From assembly GCF_013426915.1 (NCBI RefSeq), contig NZ_AP023179.1, positions 682,001 through 746,000 on the forward strand: a DNA stretch of 64,000 nucleotides. Direction: 5' to 3'. This DNA comes from Paraburkholderia sp. PGU19 (GTDB lineage Bacteria; Pseudomonadota; Gammaproteobacteria; Burkholderiales; Burkholderiaceae). The notes beneath the pieces were generated by a model. The model did no database searches, had not been told where the DNA came from, and was given only the letters and a program-made list of their open reading frames with translations. Below, one piece after another: positions 10,901-20,276 of the stretch (position 1 is its first letter; each line of letters begins with the position of its first letter). The translations under genes and the position numbers were made by a program.

Positions 10901-12310
10901 TTAGCCGTTGCGCTTCGCAAGCCACGCATCGACGCGACCGACGGCCGAACGCACCACCTTCTCGAGCGAAGCCGTGCCCGCCATGCTGCCCCACAGCAGC
11001 TTGTCCGCGCAGAACGCCTGCACGGGATCGGCCGCGCTGAAGAAGCCGCGCGCGACGCCTTCGTCCATCACGCCATCCTGATACGTGTACGGCAGCTTGC
11101 CCTGCTGCCACCTGTCGAGAAAGCAGAAGAACAGCGCGGGCAGCATCGCGGTCGCGTTCGGCTCGACATTGCGTTCGAAGCGCTCGGACAGTGTCGGCGC
11201 GATGAAGCCGGGAATCTTCGAGAAGCCATCGGCGGCGACGCGCTGATTCGTGTCCTGGATATAAGGATTGCCGAAGCGTTCGAGCACGACGTCGCGATAC
11301 TTCGCGAGATCGAGCGGACTCGGCGTGAGGCAGGGAATCACGTCTTGCGTCACGTAGTCGTGCGCGAACTGGCGAATCCCGGCGTCGAGCGTCCCTTCGT
11401 GGATATACGAAAGCCCAACGAGCGTGCCTGCCCACGCAATGCAGCTATGCGTCGCATTGAGAATGCGGATTTTCGCTTCTTCGTACGGCAGCACCGATTC
11501 GACCAACCCGGCGCCGACCTGCTCCCACGCTGGCCGTCCCGCGATGAAGTGATCCTCGATCACCCACTGGATGAACGATTCGCCCATCACGGGGCATGCA
11601 TCGTCGAAACCTGTTGCGGCCTTCACGCGCTCGCGCACGTCGGGTGTGGGACGCGGCGTGATGCGATCGACCATCGAATTCGGGCACGCGGTGTTCGCAT
11701 CGAACCACTTGCGCAATTCGCTCGCGCCGCGCCGCTCCAGGAACTGCGTCATGCCCGCGCGAAAGCGGTCGCCGTTGCTGCGCAGGTTGTCGCAGGTCTG
11801 CAGCGTGACGGCGCCCGCGTTGCGCTGCATGCGCGCTTCGAGAATCGCCGCGAGCGCGCCGTAGATGGTAGTGCGCGCGCCGTTCAGGTCGGCGGCGAGG
11901 TCGGGGTTGGCCGTATCGAGCTTGTCGTGCTCGTCGAGGTAATAGCCGCCTTCCGTCACGGTGAACGCGATGATCTTGCACGCGGGATCGGCGCCCGCTT
12001 CGACGAGTGCATCGAGATTCTGCGACCACGGCACCACGCGTTCGATCGAGCGGATCGTCTCGTATGCGCGCTCGCCTTGCGGCGTGACGGTTTCGAGCGT
12101 GTAGACGCCGTTCTGCGCGGCGAGCGCTTCGGCGACGGCGTTCATGTCGCTGCGGATGTTGCCGACGGTCAGCGACCAGTGCGGATCGCTGGGCTTGCGC
12201 GCTTCGTTGAGCCGGTGCAGATACCAGGCCTGATGCGCGCGATGGAACGAGCCCGCGCCGATATGCAGGATCACCTGCTTGCTTGCGCCGCTGCTTTGGC
12301 CGCTGTTCAT
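10901..12310 (-). CDS. dalD: D-arabinitol 4-dehydrogenase
   Basis: A 469-residue member of the long-chain mannitol dehydrogenase family. The N-terminal Rossmann part begins [19 protein letters not shown]. The C-terminal catalytic block [16 protein letters not shown] carries the Lys, Asn and His that define the family (K-x4-N-x2-H). The sequence and the xylulokinase downstream fit D-arabinitol oxidation to D-xylulose; mannitol to fructose is the alternative. AGGAGACAC precedes the ATG. It is first in the - strand operon and has a recognisable promoter with an operator-like palindrome 90-118 bp upstream. Confidence 0.9.
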   Translation of the reverse strand: MNSGQSSGASKQVILHIGAGSFHRAHQAWYLHRLNEARKPSDPHWSLTVGNIRSDMNAVAEALAAQNGVYTLETVTPQGERAYETIRSIERVVPWSQNLDALVEAGADPACKIIAFTVTEGGYYLDEHDKLDTANPDLAADLNGARTTIYGALAAILEARMQRNAGAVTLQTCDNLRSNGDRFRAGMTQFLERRGASELRKWFDANTACPNSMVDRITPRPTPDVRERVKAATGFDDACPVMGESFIQWVIEDHFIAGRPAWEQVGAGLVESVLPYEEAKIRILNATHSCIAWAGTLVGLSYIHEGTLDAGIRQFAHDYVTQDVIPCLTPSPLDLAKYRDVVLERFGNPYIQDTNQRVAADGFSKIPGFIAPTLSERFERNVEPNATAMLPALFFCFLDRWQQGKLPYTYQDGVMDEGVARGFFSAADPVQAFCADKLLWGSMAGTASLEKVVRSAVGRVDAWLAKRNG

Positions 12311-12885
12311 ATGTGTCTCCTAAATGCGCACGGTCTTTCGCGTGCGTTCCTTGGGATAAGTCTAGAAGGTGTCCCGGCGTTGTGAGCCGATGTCAGAAGA
12401 ATATGAGAGCATTTGCTCTGCATTTGAACTAATGATCGTATTCGGCCGATTGAAAGTCAAGGCGCAGCACGCGGCTTTTCGTGGCGCAGCGCGGTGGGAC
12501 GGGCTTCTCCCGCGCACGCGACATGCGCGGAATGCTGCCGGACAAGCCATCGCGCGACTGTTGCGTTGCATCAAATTTGACAGCGCAGAGGCCAGGACTA
12601 ACCCGAATGCAAAAAAGTATCAGTCGGCAGTCTCATTTCTAGTGGCCGCCGTTGCGCCATGGGTCTAACTTTCGATACACACGACAAGAGCAACAAAACA
12701 TCTTCATGCCGCGAGCCTTCAGCTTGTGCGGCTGGACGAAGCAACAGGAGGAAGACAGATGAAGGGCATCGTCACGACGGTTACCTGGTTGCACGCACAT
12801 CGACATGCGGATCTGCATGTGCGTCGCGCGGAACGCGCGCAATATGCGCGGCCCTTCGTCTGAGCCGCGGCTCCAGGAGACCGAT
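12311..12885. other. Intergenic region between dalD and the AraC gene
   Basis: About 575 bp between divergent genes. It contains the dalD promoter and palindrome near 12400-12428. The rest has open frames but none with convincing codon use or a ribosome site, so I see no gene. The AraC regulator's own promoter must also lie here, but I could not place it. Confidence 0.6.
12400..12428 (-). promoter_or_regulatory. dalD promoter with palindrome in the -35/-10 spacer
   Basis: Read on the - strand: TTCAAA (12428-12423), a 17-bp spacer, then CATATT (12405-12400). The spacer contains the perfect inverted repeat AGAGCA-AA-TGCTCT (12406-12419). A repressor bound there would block RNA polymerase directly. 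The SorC-family regulator encoded two genes downstream is the obvious candidate. Each hexamer matches consensus at only four of six positions. Confidence 0.55.
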
Positions 12886-13908
12886 GTGCAACCCGATCTC
12901 GAACTGGTCAGCGTGCGCCGCGATGAGTCGTTCAAAGCGTGGTATCACGGCTTTCCTTACCGCACGGTGCGCTGGCATTTCCACCCTGAATTCGAAATCC
13001 ATCTGATCGTCGCGACGACGGGCAAGATGTTCGTCGGCGATTACATCGGCGGTTTTGCGCCGGGTAATCTCGTGCTGATGGGGCCAAACCTGCCGCACAA
13101 CTGGGTCAGCGAAGTGCCCGAAGGCGTGACGATCGCGCAGCGCAATCTCGTCGTGCAGTTCGGTCAGGACTTTGTCGCGCACTGCACGGAGAGCTTCCCC
13201 GAATGGCGCACGCTCGAAGCGCTGCTCGCCGATTCGCGGCGCGGCGTGTCGTTCGGTCCGCAGACCAGCGCACTGATCCAGCCGCTCTTCATGGAACTGC
13301 TCGACGCACGCGGCCTGCGCCGGATCGTGCTGTTTCTGTCGATGATGGAAATTCTGCTGAACGCAAGTGACCGCGAACTGCTCGCGAGTCCTGCGTATCA
13401 GGTCGATCCGACCCGCTACGCGTCGACGCGCATCAATCACGTGCTGTCGTATATCGGCAAGAACCTCGCTTCGGAGTTGCGCGAATCGGACCTCGCGCAA
13501 CTCGCGGGCCAGAGCGTGAGCGCATTCTCGCGCTACTTCCGCCGTCATACGGGCCTGCCGTTCGTGCAGTACGTGAACCGCATGCGCATCAATCTCGCGT
13601 GCCAGTTGCTGATGGACGACGAGTTGAGCGTCACCGACATCTGCTACAAGGTCGGCTTCAATAATCTGTCGAACTTCAACCGGCAGTTTCTCACCGCGAA
13701 AGGTATCCCTCCGTCGAAGTTCCGCCGCTTCCAGCAACTAAACGACGCGAGCCGCGTCGCTTCGGAAGCGGCCGCGGCGCTCGGCAAGGGCATCGCCAAC
13801 GCGCCTTCGATCGTGCCGGCCGCGCAGACGCCCAGTCATACGCACGGCCAACCGCGCGCCGCGCCCGCGGCGTATCCGCCTCACGGCTCGCCGCTCGCGA
13901 CGACCTAG
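12886..13908 (+). CDS. AraC-family transcriptional regulator of the second carbohydrate locus
   Basis: A ~340-residue regulator. The N-terminal half is a cupin sensor (WHFHPEFEIHLIV, then MGPNLPHNW). The C-terminal pair of helix-turn-helices (~residues 190-285) includes SAFSRYFRRHTGLPF and ICYKVGFNNLSNFNRQF. A ~45-residue Ala/Pro-rich tail follows. I chose GTG at 12886 because AGGAGA lies five bases upstream; ATG codons at 12844 and 12805 are in frame but lack such a site. It stands directly before the ABC importer genes on the same strand and probably activates them on binding the transported sugar alcohol. Confidence 0.88.
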   Translation: MQPDLELVSVRRDESFKAWYHGFPYRTVRWHFHPEFEIHLIVATTGKMFVGDYIGGFAPGNLVLMGPNLPHNWVSEVPEGVTIAQRNLVVQFGQDFVAHCTESFPEWRTLEALLADSRRGVSFGPQTSALIQPLFMELLDARGLRRIVLFLSMMEILLNASDRELLASPAYQVDPTRYASTRINHVLSYIGKNLASELRESDLAQLAGQSVSAFSRYFRRHTGLPFVQYVNRMRINLACQLLMDDELSVTDICYKVGFNNLSNFNRQFLTAKGIPPSKFRRFQQLNDASRVASEAAAALGKGIANAPSIVPAAQTPSHTHGQPRAAPAAYPPHGSPLATT

Positions 13909-13953
13909 GGCACTTTCTCTAGCGTTTCTGTAGCTCACCGCTGCATCGTCTGA

Positions 13954-13974
13954 TCACGCGCTGAAACCGCGTGA
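13954..13974 (+). promoter_or_regulatory. Inverted repeat before the ribose-type ABC operon
   Basis: TCACGCG-N7-CGCGTGA, a perfect 7-bp inverted repeat in the 100-bp gap between the AraC gene and the binding-protein gene. It may be a regulator site or an mRNA hairpin; the sequence alone does not decide. Confidence 0.4.
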
Positions 13975-14008
13975 GGGACGCACTTATCCTCAAAAACGGA
14001 GACAAGCC

Positions 14009-14956
14009 ATGACGCACACCACTTCACTTCAGTCGCACGCCTTGCGCCTGCGGGCCACGCTGACTATTGCCGCCGTGATGCTCGGCGCACCGCTCGTTGC
14101 GCACGCCGCCGAACCCACGCCGCTGAAGATCGGCATGACCTTCCAGGAACTGAACAACCCGTACTTCGTGACGATGCAAAAGGCGCTGAACGACGCGGCT
14201 GCATCGATCGGTGCGACGGTCGTCGTCACCGACGCGCATCACGACGTGAGCAAGCAGGTGAGTGACGTCGAAGACATGCTGCAGAAGAAGATCGACATTC
14301 TGCTCGTGAACCCGACCGATTCGACGGGCATCCAGTCCGCCGTGGCGTCGGCGAAGAAGGCGGGCGCCGTGGTCGTTGCCGTGGATGCGAACGCGAATGG
14401 TCCCGTCGATTCGTTCGTCGGCTCGAAGAATTTCGATGCCGGCCAGATGTCGTGCGAATACCTTGCGAAAGCCATTGGCGGCAGCGGCGAAGTGGCGATT
14501 CTGGACGGCATTCCCGTCGTGCCGATTCTCGAACGCGTGCGCGGCTGCAAGGCGGCGCTCGCGAAGTTCCCGAACGTGAAGATCGTCGATACGCAGAACG
14601 GCAAGCAGGAACGTGCGACGGCGCTGTCCGTCACCGAGAACATGATCCAGGCGCATCCGAACCTGAAGGGCATCTTCAGCGTGAACGATGGCGGATCGAT
14701 GGGCGCGTTGTCCGCGATCGAATCGTCGGGCAAGGACATCAAGCTGACGAGCGTCGACGGCGCGCCGGAAGCGATCACCGCGCTCCAGAAGCCGAACTCG
14801 AAGTTCATCGAAACGTCCGCGCAGTTCCCGCGCGACCAGATTCGCCTCGCCATCGGCGTGGCGCTCGCGAAGAAGTGGGGCGCCAATGTGCCGAAGACGA
14901 TTCCCGTCGACGTGAAGCTCGTCGACAAGGACAACGCGAAGGGCTTCAGCTGGTAA
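14009..14956 (+). CDS. Sugar ABC transporter substrate-binding protein (RbsB-like)
   Basis: A 315-residue periplasmic binding protein with a signal peptide (~34 residues, ending VAHAAEP). The mature protein is a type I periplasmic fold of the ribose/xylitol cluster: KIGMTFQELNNPYFVTMQ, ILLVNPTDSTGIQSAV, VDANANGPVDSFVGS and FSVNDGGSMGALSAI. AACGGAGACAAGCC precedes the ATG. It is the first structural gene of an importer whose ATPase and permease follow. The ligand is likely a pentitol or tetritol given the downstream dehydrogenases and kinase, but this is inference. Confidence 0.9.
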   Translation: MTHTTSLQSHALRLRATLTIAAVMLGAPLVAHAAEPTPLKIGMTFQELNNPYFVTMQKALNDAAASIGATVVVTDAHHDVSKQVSDVEDMLQKKIDILLVNPTDSTGIQSAVASAKKAGAVVVAVDANANGPVDSFVGSKNFDAGQMSCEYLAKAIGGSGEVAILDGIPVVPILERVRGCKAALAKFPNVKIVDTQNGKQERATALSVTENMIQAHPNLKGIFSVNDGGSMGALSAIESSGKDIKLTSVDGAPEAITALQKPNSKFIETSAQFPRDQIRLAIGVALAKKWGANVPKTIPVDVKLVDKDNAKGFSW

Positions 14957-14972
14957 GCGACGTGTCGTGCAT

Positions 14973-15004
14973 GGCGTGACACAGGCGCAGCCTTGCGTCA
15001 CGCC
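14973..15004 (+). promoter_or_regulatory. Stem-loop between binding-protein and ATPase genes
   Basis: GGCGTGAC/GTCACGCC, an 8-bp perfect stem with a 16-nt loop. It lies in the 69-bp gap after the binding-protein gene and is not followed by a T tract. It is placed like the hairpin in the first transporter operon and may raise the relative level of the binding-protein message. Confidence 0.5.
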
Positions 15005-15025
15005 TTGAAACGCAAAGGAAACGCG

Positions 15026-16561
15026 ATGGACACGATTCTCAAACTCGACAACATCACGAAGAGCTTTCCGGGTGTGAAGGCGCTGCAAGGCATCCACCTG
15101 GACATTGCGCGCGGCGAGATTCACGCGTTGCTCGGCGAGAACGGCGCGGGCAAGTCGACGTTGATGAAAATTCTGAGCGGCATCTATCAGCCCGACGACG
15201 GCACGATCGTGATCGACGGACAGGAACGGCACTTCACGAATTATCACGATGCCGTCGCGGCGGGCGTCGGCATCGTGTTTCAGGAGTTCAGCCTGATTCC
15301 GTACCTGAATGCCGTCGAGAACATGTTCCTCGGACGTGAGTTGCGCAACCGGCTAGGCATGCTTGATCGCGCGAAGATGCGGCGCGCCGCGGCGGAGATT
15401 TTCGAGCGGCTCGGCGTCGCAATCGATCTGTCCGTGCCGATCCGCGAACTGTCGGTCGCGCAGCAGCAGTTCGTCGAAATCGGCAAGGCGTTGTCGCTGA
15501 ATGCGCGCATCCTGATTCTCGACGAGCCGACGGCCACGCTCACGCCCGCCGAAGCCGAGCATCTGTTCACGATCATGCGCGATCTGAAGCAGCAGGGTGT
15601 CGCGATGATTTTCATCTCACATCACCTCGAAGAGATTTTCGAAGTGTGCGACCGCATCACCGTGTTGCGCGACGGTCAGTACGTCGGCATGACGGACGTG
15701 GCGAAAACGGACGTGAGCCGGCTGGTCGAGATGATGGTCGGGCGCAAGATCGAAAACAGCTTTCCGCCGAAGCCCGCATTACCCGCCGACGCAAAAGCCG
15801 TGCTCGAAGTGAACGCCTTGCAGTTGCACAAGGACGGACCGATCAATCGCTTCACGCTGCGCGAAGGCGAGATTCTCGGCTTCGCGGGACTGGTCGGCTC
15901 GGGCCGCACGGAAACGGCGCTCGCGGTGATCGGCGCGGATGCCGCGCATGTGAAGGACATTCGCATCCACGGCGCGGCGGCGAACCTGTCCGATCCCGCC
16001 GATGCGCTGAAGTCCGGCATCGGCATTCTGCCCGAAAGCCGCAAGACGGAAGGGCTGATCACATCGTTCTCGATCAAGCAGAACATCTCGATCAACAACC
16101 TCGGCAAGTACCGTACGGGCCGCTTTTTCATCGATCACCGCAGCGAAGCGAAGGCCACGGCCGACATCATGAAGCGCGTCGGCGTGAAGGCACCGACGAT
16201 GCACACCGAAGTCGCAACATTGTCGGGCGGCAATCAGCAGAAGGTGGTGATCGCGCGCTGGCTGAATCACCACACGAACATCCTCATCTTCGACGAGCCG
16301 ACGCGCGGCATCGACGTCGGCGCGAAAGCGGAGATCTATCTGCTGATGCGCGAACTCACGGCGCGCGGCTACTCGATCATCATGATTTCGTCGGAATTGC
16401 CGGAGATCGTCGGCATGTGCGATCGCGTCGCCGTGTTCCGGCAAGGACGCATCGAAGCGATTCTCGAAGGCGACCAGATCGAATCGAATGCCGTGATGAC
16501 CTATGCAACGGCTGGTGCATCGGCTGCAACTCGTGGAGCAACACAGCATGAACACGCCTAA
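15026..16561 (+). CDS. Sugar ABC transporter ATP-binding protein (RbsA-like, two ATPase domains)
   Basis: A 511-residue fused ATPase. The N-terminal domain has Walker [13 protein letters not shown], signature [13 protein letters not shown] and Walker [13 protein letters not shown]. The C-terminal domain has a degenerate Walker A (GLVGSGRTE), signature [15 protein letters not shown] and Walker [13 protein letters not shown]. This asymmetry is normal for RbsA/XylG/AraG proteins. I chose the ATG at 15026 because AAAGGAA lies upstream; an in-frame ATG at 14993 lacks this. The 3' end overlaps the permease gene by 14 bp. Confidence 0.94.
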   Translation: MDTILKLDNITKSFPGVKALQGIHLDIARGEIHALLGENGAGKSTLMKILSGIYQPDDGTIVIDGQERHFTNYHDAVAAGVGIVFQEFSLIPYLNAVENMFLGRELRNRLGMLDRAKMRRAAAEIFERLGVAIDLSVPIRELSVAQQQFVEIGKALSLNARILILDEPTATLTPAEAEHLFTIMRDLKQQGVAMIFISHHLEEIFEVCDRITVLRDGQYVGMTDVAKTDVSRLVEMMVGRKIENSFPPKPALPADAKAVLEVNALQLHKDGPINRFTLREGEILGFAGLVGSGRTETALAVIGADAAHVKDIRIHGAAANLSDPADALKSGIGILPESRKTEGLITSFSIKQNISINNLGKYRTGRFFIDHRSEAKATADIMKRVGVKAPTMHTEVATLSGGNQQKVVIARWLNHHTNILIFDEPTRGIDVGAKAEIYLLMRELTARGYSIIMISSELPEIVGMCDRVAVFRQGRIEAILEGDQIESNAVMTYATAGASAATRGATQHEHA

Positions 16562-17549
16562 CACTTCTCCCAGGACATCGACAGTCGCATCCGATACGCC
16601 GGGCGCGCCGTTTCGCCTGAACTGGGCGAGCATCAAACGCTCCACCTTGTTCTATCCATTCATCGGTTTGCTTGTTGTGTGCATCGTGATGGTGTTCGCC
16701 AGCGACAGTTTTCTGTCCGCAGCGAATCTCGAGAACGTGCTGCGCCAGGTGTCGATCAACGCGATCATCGCCGTCGGCATGACGGCCGTGATTTTGACGG
16801 GCGGCATCGACCTGTCCGTCGGCTCGGTGATGGCGCTGTCGGGCACGCTCGCGGCGGGGCTGATGGTGGCGGGCCTGAACGGCGTCGCGGCGATTGCGAT
16901 CGGTATTGCCGTGGGACTCGGTTTCGGCTTTGCGAATGGCTTTTTCGTCGCGTTCGCGGGCATGCCGCCGATTATCGTCACGCTGGCGACGATGGGCATC
17001 GCACGCGGCCTCGCGCTGATCTATACGGGCGGTTATCCGATCGACGGTCTGCCGGACTGGGTCAGCTTCTTCGGCAGCGGCAAGGTGTTCGGCATTCAGG
17101 CGCCCGTGCTGATCATGCTGGTGATCTACGCGATCGCATGGCTGTTGCTCGAACGCATGCCGTTTGGCCGCTACGTGTACGCGATAGGTGGCAACGAACA
17201 GGCAACGCGCCTGTCGGGCGTGCGTGTCGCGCGCGTCAAGCTGATCGTCTACACGCTGGCTGGTTTGACCTCGTCGTTCGCGGCCATCGTGCTCACGTCG
17301 CGCTTGATGAGCGGCCAGCCGAATGCGGGCGTCGGCTTCGAACTCGATGCGATTGCGGCTGTGGTGATGGGCGGCACATCGATATCGGGCGGACGCGGCT
17401 CGATCGTCGGCACGCTGATCGGCGCGCTGCTGCTGGGCGTGCTGAACAACGGCCTGAACATGGTCGGCGTGAATCCGTACGTGCAGAACGTGATCAAGGG
17501 CGGAATCATCCTGCTCGCGATCTACATCAGCCGCGAACGCAAGAAGTGA
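16548..17549 (+). CDS. Sugar ABC transporter permease (RbsC-like)
   Basis: A 333-residue inner-membrane permease of the ribose/xylose family with 8-10 predicted helices. Landmarks are [39 protein letters not shown] and [20 protein letters not shown]. The start lies inside the end of the ATPase gene with GGAG upstream; an in-frame ATG at 16503 is less likely. It forms the channel for the importer. Confidence 0.92.
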   Translation: MNTPNTSPRTSTVASDTPGAPFRLNWASIKRSTLFYPFIGLLVVCIVMVFASDSFLSAANLENVLRQVSINAIIAVGMTAVILTGGIDLSVGSVMALSGTLAAGLMVAGLNGVAAIAIGIAVGLGFGFANGFFVAFAGMPPIIVTLATMGIARGLALIYTGGYPIDGLPDWVSFFGSGKVFGIQAPVLIMLVIYAIAWLLLERMPFGRYVYAIGGNEQATRLSGVRVARVKLIVYTLAGLTSSFAAIVLTSRLMSGQPNAGVGFELDAIAAVVMGGTSISGGRGSIVGTLIGALLLGVLNNGLNMVGVNPYVQNVIKGGIILLAIYISRERKK

Positions 17550-17591
17550 AATCACATACTCCTCTGTTTCCATTAATCGCAAGGCAATGCA

Positions 17592-18680
17592 ATGACCACT
17601 CAGGACAACAGCAAAAGCATGACGGCGATCGTGTGTCACGCGCCGGAAGACTATCGCGTCGAACGTGTGACGAAGCCGCAGGCGCGCGCGCATGAACTCG
17701 TGATCCGTATCGCCGCGTGCGGCATCTGCGCGAGCGACTGTAAATGCCATTCCGGCGCAAAAATGTTCTGGGGCGGCCCGAGCCCTTGGGTGAAAGCGCC
17801 CGTGATTCCAGGCCATGAATTTTTCGGCTACGTCGAAGACATCGGCGAAGGCGCGGCCGAACATTTCGGCGTGGAGAAGGGCGACCGCGTGATCGCCGAG
17901 CAGATCGTGCCGTGCGGCAAATGCCGCTACTGCAAATCCGGCCAGTACTGGATGTGCGAAGTGCACAACATCTTCGGCTTTCAGCGCGAGGTCGCGGACG
18001 GCGGCATGGCCGAATTCATGCGCATTCCGCCGACGGCCATCGTCCACAAGATCCCCGATGGCATCTCGCTCGAAGATGCCGCGATCATCGAGCCGCTTGC
18101 GTGCGCGATTCACACCGTCAATCGCGGCGACATTCAACTCGACGACGTGGTCGTGATCGCAGGCGCGGGCCCGCTTGGTCTGATGATGACGCAGGTCGCG
18201 CACCTGAAAACACCGAAGAAACTGGTCGTGATCGATCTCGTCGAAGAACGGCTGGCGCTGGCGCGCGAATACGGCGCGGACGTGACGATCAATCCGAAGA
18301 AAGACGACGCGCTGGCCATCGTCAAATCGCTGACGGACAACTACGGCTGCGACGTCTACATCGAAACGACGGGCGTGCCGGTGGGCGTGAATCAGGGCAT
18401 GGACCTGATTCGCAAGCTCGGGCGCTTTGTCGAGTTTTCGGTGTTCGGCGCGGAGACTACAATGGACTGGTCGATCATCGGCGACCGCAAGGAACTCGAC
18501 GTGCGCGGCGCGCATCTGGGCCCTTACTGTTATCCGATTGCAATCGATCTTCTGGCGCGCGGGCTCGTCACATCGAAAGGCATCGTCACGCATGGCTTTT
18601 CGCTCGAAGAGTGGGACGAAGCGATCAAGGTCGCAAATTCGCTCGACTCGATCAAGGTGTTGATGAAGCCGGCCCGATAG
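17592..18680 (+). CDS. Zinc-dependent alcohol/polyol dehydrogenase (MDR family)
   Basis: A 362-residue medium-chain dehydrogenase. Catalytic zinc ligands are the Cys in CGICASD and the His-Glu pair in PGHEFFG. Structural zinc ligands are the four Cys in CGKCRYCKSGQYWMC. The NAD-binding loop is AGAGPLGLMM, with an acidic residue (VVIDLVEE) favouring NAD. It resembles threonine/sorbitol/xylitol dehydrogenase relatives. Placed between an importer and an FGGY kinase, it probably oxidises the imported polyol to a ketose. The substrate could be xylitol, L-arabinitol, ribitol or a tetritol; nothing in the sequence settles this. Confidence 0.88.
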   Translation: MTTQDNSKSMTAIVCHAPEDYRVERVTKPQARAHELVIRIAACGICASDCKCHSGAKMFWGGPSPWVKAPVIPGHEFFGYVEDIGEGAAEHFGVEKGDRVIAEQIVPCGKCRYCKSGQYWMCEVHNIFGFQREVADGGMAEFMRIPPTAIVHKIPDGISLEDAAIIEPLACAIHTVNRGDIQLDDVVVIAGAGPLGLMMTQVAHLKTPKKLVVIDLVEERLALAREYGADVTINPKKDDALAIVKSLTDNYGCDVYIETTGVPVGVNQGMDLIRKLGRFVEFSVFGAETTMDWSIIGDRKELDVRGAHLGPYCYPIAIDLLARGLVTSKGIVTHGFSLEEWDEAIKVANSLDSIKVLMKPAR

Positions 18681-18731
18681 TCCGACAAAATGAACAGTGC
18701 GCGTCGTTCGAGGCGCGCACACGGAGACACT

Positions 18732-20276
18732 ATGAATTACGTCATCGGCGTCGATATCGGCACGCAGAGCACGAAGGCCGTGCTCGTCGACGAGAGCGGC
18801 GCAATCGTTGCCCAGCATTCGAGCGGCTATCACCCGGACACACCCAAACCCTTGTGGGCCGAACAATGGCCGACCGTGTGGATGAAGGCGGTGGTCGAAT
18901 GCATTTCGCGCTGTGTGGCGAAGGCGCGCGAAGCGGGCGTCGCTTCGAATGCGATCAAGTCCGTGTGCGTGAGCAGTCTGTATGGCGGCTCGGGCATTCC
19001 CGTCGATAGCGACATGAAGCCGCTGTATCCGTGCCTGATCTGGATGGACCGGCGCGCGACGGCGCAGGTCGAAGCGGTGCGGGCGACCGTCGATCTCGAA
19101 CGTTTGTATGCGATCACGGGCAACGGCGTCGACAGCTACTACGGTTATACGAAGATGCTGTGGCTGCGCGACAACGAGCCGAACGTGTGGGCGAACACAC
19201 GCTTCTTCCTGCCGCCGAATGCCTATGTGATCTATCTGCTGACAGGCGAAGTGGCTGTCGATCACAGTTCGGCGGGCAATATCGGCGGCGTATACGACAT
19301 TGCGAAGCGCGACTGGTCGGACGAGGCGCTCGACATGCTTGGCATTCCCGCGACGATGATGCCAGAGCATCTGGTCGAATCGTCGGATGTAGTGGGTGGG
19401 TTGCTGTCGCAATGGACGGAGCAGCTTGGACTCGAAGCGGGCACGTCGATCGTCGCGGGCGGTGTCGATGCGGCGATGGCCACATATGCGGCGGGTGTCA
19501 CGCGCGCGGGCCAGCATGTCGCGATGATCGGCACGAGCATGTGCTGGGGCTATATCAATCAGAGCGTCGATGCGCATCATGGCCTTATCAGCATGCCGCA
19601 CGTGTTCAACGGGTTGCAGGATATCTATGTGTTCGGCGGCGCGATCACGGCGGGCGCGTCGGTGACGTGGTATCGCGAGCAGTTCTGCCATGCGGAAATT
19701 GAGGCGGCGAAGGCATTGCCGAATGGTGACGCGCATCAACTGCTCGAGGAAGACGCCGCGCAGTTACCGGCGGGTTCGGATGGCGTGATGTTCCTGCCGT
19801 ATCTGATGGGCGAGCGCAGCCCTGTGTGGGACGCGAAGGCGAGCGGCGCGTTTGTCGGGTTGAGCCTGTATCACACGCGGGCGCATCTGTATCGCGCGGT
19901 ACTCGAAGGCGTTGCGTACGCGTTGCAGCACAACATCGTCGCGGGACGCAAGGGCGCGAAGTCACTCGACGACAAGCTGATCGTGGTTGGCGGCGCGGCG
20001 CATTCGGACCTGTGGATGTCGATCATCGCGGACATTACCGGCTTTCCCGTCTACACGATTGAGCAGGACGTGGAAGCGGCGATGGGTGCGGCATTGCTCG
20101 CCGCTTACGGCACGAAGCTGATTTCGCAGGAAACGGCGCGCGGCGGCTGGGTGAAGCTGATCGAGCGTGCGAAGCCCGATCCTGCGCGGCAGGCGGTGTA
20201 CGCGGAGCGCTTCGGTATCTATACGGATCTGTATCCGGCGTTGAAGCCGGTCATGCATCGGCTGCAAGCGAAATGA
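18732..20276 (+). CDS. FGGY-family carbohydrate kinase
   Basis: A 514-residue sugar kinase. It opens with YVIGVDIGTQSTKAVLVDE, has GMGTSMCWG-like phosphate loop residues (MIGTSMCWGY), the catalytic Asp in AGGVDAAMATYAAG and the C-terminal VVGGAAHSDLWMSIIAD. It lacks the SGQMHG block of xylulokinase; the equivalent region reads SSLYGGSGIPVD, so the substrate differs from that of the xylB product. I chose the ATG at 18732, with CGGAGAC upstream, over one at 18690. The stop overlaps the next start as ATGA. It likely phosphorylates the ketose made by the neighbouring dehydrogenases. Confidence 0.88.
   Translation: MNYVIGVDIGTQSTKAVLVDESGAIVAQHSSGYHPDTPKPLWAEQWPTVWMKAVVECISRCVAKAREAGVASNAIKSVCVSSLYGGSGIPVDSDMKPLYPCLIWMDRRATAQVEAVRATVDLERLYAITGNGVDSYYGYTKMLWLRDNEPNVWANTRFFLPPNAYVIYLLTGEVAVDHSSAGNIGGVYDIAKRDWSDEALDMLGIPATMMPEHLVESSDVVGGLLSQWTEQLGLEAGTSIVAGGVDAAMATYAAGVTRAGQHVAMIGTSMCWGYINQSVDAHHGLISMPHVFNGLQDIYVFGGAITAGASVTWYREQFCHAEIEAAKALPNGDAHQLLEEDAAQLPAGSDGVMFLPYLMGERSPVWDAKASGAFVGLSLYHTRAHLYRAVLEGVAYALQHNIVAGRKGAKSLDDKLIVVGGAAHSDLWMSIIADITGFPVYTIEQDVEAAMGAALLAAYGTKLISQETARGGWVKLIERAKPDPARQAVYAERFGIYTDLYPALKPVMHRLQAK

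Noticed and set aside
12369..12668. 99-codon + strand frame between dalD and the AraC gene
   Set aside because: No ribosome site, no recognisable domain, and it covers the dalD promoter and palindrome.
16380..19739. 1119-codon - strand open frame across permease, dehydrogenase and kinase genes
   Set aside because: Antisense shadow in a strongly G/C3-biased region; composition is unlike a real protein and it spans four well-supported genes.
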